A DNA stretch of 9,237 bases from Acidimicrobiia bacterium (GTDB lineage Bacteria > Actinomycetota > Acidimicrobiia > Acidimicrobiales > Poriferisodalaceae), in the NCBI GenBank assembly GCA_026983855.1, contig JALSTE010000585.1:1-9237 (forward strand), read 5' to 3'. Of this stretch, positions 6,837 to 9,237 are shown piece by piece; within the stretch, counting starts at the first letter, position 1; every line of letters begins with the position of its first letter. A model generated the notes under the pieces. That model was not told the origin of the DNA, ran no database searches, and was given only the letters and a program-made list of their open reading frames with translations. The translations under genes and the position numbers were made by a program.

Positions 6837-6842
6837 TACTCT
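6837..6842 (+). promoter_or_regulatory. Candidate -10 box for leaderless bS22 transcript
   Basis: TACTCT fits the TANNNT actinobacterial -10 pattern and ends 10 bases before the bS22 ATG. Initiation would then fall within a few bases of the start codon. No ribosome-binding site lies at a working distance (the nearest purine run, AGGAAG, is about 17 bases away), which agrees with leaderless translation. No good -35 box is seen. Confidence 0.35.
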
Positions 6843-6852
6843 GCCCGACTCC

Positions 6853-6945
6853 ATGGGATCGCTCGTAAAGAAACGCCGCAAGCGCATGCGAAAGAAGAAG
6901 CACCGGAAGATGCTCCGGCGTACCCGACATCAGCGTCGCCGCTAG
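6853..6945 (+). CDS. Small ribosomal protein bS22 (AURKAIP1/COX24 family), 30 residues
   Basis: This 30-residue, extremely basic peptide begins MGSLVKKRRKRMRKKKHRKM and continues LRRTRHQRRR. It closely matches the short actinobacterial protein annotated as AURKAIP1/COX24 domain-containing, seen in mycobacterial ribosome structures as bS22 of the small subunit. The usual length is about 30-35 residues, so it is complete. The open frame extends upstream to 6682, but those residues are unlike the family and the Met before GSLVKKRRKR is the conserved start. It is the only plus-strand gene here, divergent from the sigma factor and convergent with ispE. Its size makes it easy to miss in automated annotation. 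The gene probably starts without a leader (see the -10 candidate just upstream). A 5-bp hairpin, CGCCG/CGGCG, spans its stop codon. Confidence 0.9.
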   Translation: MGSLVKKRRKRMRKKKHRKMLRRTRHQRRR

Positions 6946-7008
6946 TCGGCGGGGGCCTCTCGAGTACCAGTCTGCCCGGTTCTCACAGTTGATTCCGAGA
7001 CCGTTCGC

Positions 7009-7022
7009 CCCGACCGGTCGGG
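7009..7022. terminator. Perfect 14-bp palindrome between convergent genes, possible bidirectional terminator
   Basis: CCCGACCGGTCGGG is a perfect palindrome, able to form a 5-bp stem with a 4-base loop on either strand. It sits in the 83-base gap where bS22 and ispE converge, seven bases past the ispE stop. There is no U-tract, so if it terminates it does so as a GC hairpin without the usual tail. Confidence 0.35.
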
Positions 7023-7028
7023 CTGGGC

Positions 7029-7805
7029 TCATCCCCGGTTCGGAACCGTCTGACCTCCTCCCGGGACGCCGACGGTGCGGGTGATCACCGTGTGCACGCC
7101 CCCGAGGGTCAGATCGAATTCTCCCGGCACGAACCAGGTTCCGCCACTGCCCGCCAGGTTGGGCGTGAGTCCGGTCGCCTCGCCCAGGAGATCGCGCCAC
7201 GAGTTGAGGTCCGGATAGGCGTCCACGGCCGCCGGCTCCAGGTCATTGCCGTTCCGTCCCTCCGGTCCGCCCAACTCGTCCCACCTCCGGTAGACCACCG
7301 GCGTACTGACGTGTAGTGGTGGAATCAGCAGCGTGTAGGACCTCTCGATCGTCGGGAGGGGCTGGATCAACTCGCCGATCCCCCCGACCCGGGCCCTACC
7401 CCCCACCAGGCAGAACGCGACGTCGGCCCCCAACCCCACCGCCTCCACCGGGTCGCCCATTCCCGCCCACCTCAGTATCGCCGCCGCGTCGGAACTCCCC
7501 CCACCCAGGCCCGCCCCGGCCGGAATGTGCTTCGTCACCACCACCGCCGCCTGCCTGCCGCACCGGGCCAGGGCCGCCGAGACCAGGTCCCCACCACCCA
7601 GGTCGATGAGCCGACCCCCGGCCGCCTCCCGATAGGTGACGCCGACCCCCGGTGAGAGCCGGAGACTGTCAGCCAGGTCGAGACTCACCATCTCGGCGTC
7701 GATCAGGTGATACCCGTCGTCACGCCGTCCGACCACCCGGAGGGACAGGGTCAACTTGGCCCGGGCGGTGAGCACCACCGTCTCGGGGGACGGGGCCGGG
7801 ATCAC
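7029..7805 (-). CDS. ispE: 4-diphosphocytidyl-2-C-methyl-D-erythritol kinase
   Basis: IspE phosphorylates CDP-methylerythritol with ATP in the MEP pathway to isopentenyl diphosphate, which supplies quinones and the polyprenyl carrier for wall synthesis. The product is a GHMP-family kinase. ARAKLTLSLRV at 14-24 carries the active-site Lys17, followed by RRDDGYHLIDAEMVSLDLAD. The glycine-rich ATP loop PAGAGLGGGSSDAAA is at 95-109. LGADVAFCLVGGRARV at 125-140 carries the catalytic Asp128. NDLEPAA lies at 187-193, and the C-terminal glycine motif LAGSGGTWF at 217-225. At 258 residues it is short for the family (commonly 280-315), mostly through a trimmed C-terminal half. The GTG at 7805 is chosen because it overlaps the rsmA stop as GTGA. 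An in-frame ATG at 7847 would give a 46-base overlap and 14 unconserved residues. Confidence 0.94.
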   Translation of the reverse strand: MIPAPSPETVVLTARAKLTLSLRVVGRRDDGYHLIDAEMVSLDLADSLRLSPGVGVTYREAAGGRLIDLGGGDLVSAALARCGRQAAVVVTKHIPAGAGLGGGSSDAAAILRWAGMGDPVEAVGLGADVAFCLVGGRARVGGIGELIQPLPTIERSYTLLIPPLHVSTPVVYRRWDELGGPEGRNGNDLEPAAVDAYPDLNSWRDLLGEATGLTPNLAGSGGTWFVPGEFDLTLGGVHTVITRTVGVPGGGQTVPNRG

Positions 7806-8632
7806 CGGGGTGCCCCGGGGAGTGACTCGCGGTAGAGCGACAGCCATTGCCCCAGATCCAGTTCCTCGGGGCGTTGCTGGGGCCCGACCCCCGCCCGGGA
7901 GAAGCCCTCCTCGGGGACCACACCCCTCAGGGAACGTCGCAGCATCTTTCGCCTCTGTCCGAATCCCCTGCGCACCAGGGTGAAGAACTCGTCCCGGTCG
8001 ATGTCGGGGGGGATGGCGGGTCGGGTGTGCCGCACCAGTTCCACCAGGGCCGACTCGACCCGGGGCCGGGGGTGGAAAACCGTAGGGGGGACCGTGCCCA
8101 GCAGACGGGCCCGGGCCCAGGAGGCGACCTTCACCGACAAGGCCCCGTAGGCCTTGGAGCCAGGGCCCGCCACCAGTCGCTGCCCGACCTCCTTTTGGGT
8201 CATGACCACCATCCTCTCGATCTGGGGAACGTGATCGAGGATCTCGGCCACGAGAGGTGTGGCCACGTTGTAGGGCAGGTTGGCGATCAGGTCGTGGGCC
8301 CCGGGATCGAGATCCCCCACCCAGTCGAGGTCCAGGGCGTCACCGACGATGATCCCCACCGGCATTCCCTCCGTCACCCGGGCCAGGATCTCGGCGAGCA
8401 ACGGATCGGCCTCGATGGCCGTCACTGTCGCCCCCGCCTCCACCAGGGCCAGGGTCAGGGACCCGAGACCGGGCCCGATCTCGACCACGGAGTCCCCCGG
8501 GCTGATCCCGGCCAGGCGCACTATCCGCCTCACCGTGTTGGGATCGACCACGAAGTTCTGGCCCAGGGACCGGCGAGGCTCGACGCCTCTCTCGGCCAGC
8601 AGGTCGATCACCTCCCGGCGGGAGAGGGTCAC
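7802..8632 (-). CDS. rsmA: 16S rRNA (adenine1518-N6/adenine1519-N6)-dimethyltransferase
   Basis: RsmA (KsgA) uses S-adenosylmethionine to dimethylate two adjacent adenines in the last 16S helix, a late checkpoint in 30S assembly. Its loss gives kasugamycin resistance. The 276-residue product shows RRSLGQNFVVD at 20-30, the AdoMet motif I VVEIGPGLGSLT at 49-60, the acidic AdoMet contact AIEAD at 72-76, GDAL at 97-100, the catalytic NLPYNVATPL at 118-127, QKEVGQRL at 146-153, YGALSV at 162-167, FHPRPRVESALV at 186-197, RRGFGQRRKMLRRSL at 221-235 and the C-terminal RPEELDLGQWLSLYR. The GTG at 8632 is chosen for its GTGA overlap with the upstream rpf stop. An in-frame ATG at 8674 and GTG at 8692 would lie inside rpf and add 14-20 unconserved residues. 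It sits between rpf and ispE, as in mycobacteria. Confidence 0.94.
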   Translation of the reverse strand: MTLSRREVIDLLAERGVEPRRSLGQNFVVDPNTVRRIVRLAGISPGDSVVEIGPGLGSLTLALVEAGATVTAIEADPLLAEILARVTEGMPVGIIVGDALDLDWVGDLDPGAHDLIANLPYNVATPLVAEILDHVPQIERMVVMTQKEVGQRLVAGPGSKAYGALSVKVASWARARLLGTVPPTVFHPRPRVESALVELVRHTRPAIPPDIDRDEFFTLVRRGFGQRRKMLRRSLRGVVPEEGFSRAGVGPQQRPEELDLGQWLSLYRESLPGAPR

Positions 8633-9237
8633 CGGCTGGTCTGGCGGCTGCTCCAGCCGAAACTCCTGGTGCATCCGGGCCAGGCACCCCACCCCTGGTA
8701 GTCCCAGAGCAGTGCCGCCCGGTAGATCTGCTCGGACCGATCGGCCTGGCTGGGGAGACCCTCACCCCCGACCCAGGCCCAGGAGGTCCGGTTGAACTGC
8801 AGACCTCCGTAGTAGCCGTTCCCGGTGTCGACGGCCCAGTTGCCCCCCGACTCGCAGCTCGCCAGGAGATCCCACATCGAGACCTCGGGCCAGGAGTTCT
8901 TGTAGGGCCAGGGGGCTATGGGGCTGTTCGCACCGACGGGGGCCGTGGTCGTGGTCGTTGTCGTTGTTGCCGGCGCCGCTGTGGTGGTGGGAGCGACCGT
9001 GGTGGTCGTCGCCGGCGGTGGAGCGCTCGTGGTGGTCGTCGGCGCCGCGGTGGTGGGAGCGACCGTGGTCGTCGGCGCCGCAGTGGTGGTGGGAGCGACC
9101 GTGGTCGTCGGCGCCGGAGTGGTCGTGGTGGGAGCCACCGTGGTGGTCGTGGTCGACGTCACGACCGGGATGGTGGTGGTCGTCTCCGGAGTGGTCGTGG
9201 TCGTGACCTCCGTCCCGACCGCGGAGGGCGGAATGTC
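8629..9237 (-). CDS. Resuscitation-promoting factor-type lytic transglycosylase, C-terminal part (runs off right edge)
   Basis: The frame is open from the window edge, giving 202 visible residues and no visible true start. A GTG at 9162 lies inside the repeat region and is not credible as a start. Visible residues about 12-100 are a Thr/Pro/Ala-rich linker of VAPTTT-like units. The last ~80 residues form an Rpf domain: MWDLLASCESGGNW with the catalytic Glu codon at 8851-8853, DTGNGYYGGLQF, then PSQADRSEQIYRAALL and QGWGAWPGC. Its two cysteines match the conserved disulfide pair. Rpf enzymes cleave the glycan backbone of peptidoglycan and wake dormant cells. The position before rsmA and ispE matches rpfB of mycobacteria, but whether DUF348 or G5 domains precede the linker cannot be seen. 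The protein should be exported. Its TGA overlaps the rsmA GTG. Confidence 0.9.
   Translation of the reverse strand, partial: DIPPSAVGTEVTTTTTPETTTTIPVVTSTTTTTVAPTTTTPAPTTTVAPTTTAAPTTTVAPTTAAPTTTTSAPPPATTTTVAPTTTAAPATTTTTTTTAPVGANSPIAPWPYKNSWPEVSMWDLLASCESGGNWAVDTGNGYYGGLQFNRTSWAWVGGEGLPSQADRSEQIYRAALLWDYQGWGAWPGCTRSFGWSSRQTSR
8942..9204 (-). repeat. Degenerate tandem repeats coding the Rpf Thr-rich linker
   Basis: The coding DNA is built from imperfect units of about 30-39 bases, on the plus strand of the type GCGCCG..GTGGTGGGAGCGACCGTGGTCGTCG, clearest at 9042-9110. Units differ by whole codons (insertions of GGT or GTG), as expected from replication slippage kept in frame. They encode runs of Thr broken by VAP, AAP and APA. 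This is protein-coding low complexity, not a CRISPR array. Confidence 0.8.

Noticed and set aside
6728..6852. Autoregulated ECF promoter before the sigma gene
   Set aside because: GGAAA-type motifs occur on the minus strand, but no -10-like element lies at the usual distance (spacings are about 11-13 bases), so I do not list it as a promoter.
6682..6945. An 87-codon version of the bS22 gene
   Set aside because: The first 57 codons overlap the sigma gene start and the divergent spacer and do not resemble the family, which begins at the Met before GSLVKKRRKR.
8629..9162. Rpf gene starting at the GTG at 9162
   Set aside because: The frame stays open to the window edge, this codon lies within the repeat linker, and no signal peptide follows it. 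The true start is outside the window.
8942..9204. Tandem repeats considered as a CRISPR array
   Set aside because: Units are imperfect, contiguous without unique spacers, and stay in frame as Thr-rich coding sequence of the Rpf protein.

Overview
This is a GC-rich stretch of an actinobacterial chromosome. Almost every gene lies on the minus strand, so reading from the right edge to the left the order is: resuscitation-promoting factor (3' part), rsmA, ispE, an ECF sigma factor, a FecR-like membrane partner, tRNA-Gln(UUG), glmU, prs, rplY, pth and mfd (5' part). One tiny gene, for ribosomal protein bS22, lies on the plus strand. The rpf-rsmA-ispE block and the glmU-prs-rplY-pth-mfd block both resemble the Mycobacterium tuberculosis rpfB/ksgA/ispE and glmU/prsA/rplY/pth/mfd neighbourhood, which supports Actinomycetota. 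The Thr/Pro/Ala-rich stalks of the two exported proteins and the short bS22 gene suggest a deep lineage such as Acidimicrobiia; that placement is inference.

Layout: positions 1-825 hold the N-terminal 275 codons of mfd, running off the left edge. Next come pth, rplY (with its own promoter and a palindrome over the -10 box), prs and glmU. GlmU ends before its acetyltransferase active site. A complete tRNA-Gln gene sits just upstream of glmU. Positions 4581-6727 hold a translationally coupled sigma factor and membrane-protein pair. A 125-base divergent spacer separates the sigma gene from bS22. Then, convergent with bS22, comes the rpf-rsmA-ispE operon, whose first gene enters from the right edge.

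Functionally this is a growth-linked set: wall remodelling (Rpf), ribosome assembly and translation (RsmA, bS22, bL25, Pth, tRNA-Gln), precursor supply (IspE for isoprenoids including the wall lipid carrier, GlmU for UDP-sugar, Prs for PRPP) and transcription-coupled repair (Mfd). The sigma/membrane-protein pair is the accessory element inside it. Four gene junctions (pth/mfd, sigma/partner, rsmA/ispE, rpf/rsmA) use the same GTGA overlap, in which the start codon and the stop codon share bases.

Most of the window is ordinary housekeeping. The points most worth following up are the GlmU that lacks its acetyltransferase half, the sigma factor with a surface-stalk partner, the palindrome in the rplY promoter and the apparently leaderless bS22 gene. 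There is no CRISPR array, insertion sequence or phage gene. No gene-free stretch exceeds 300 bases.
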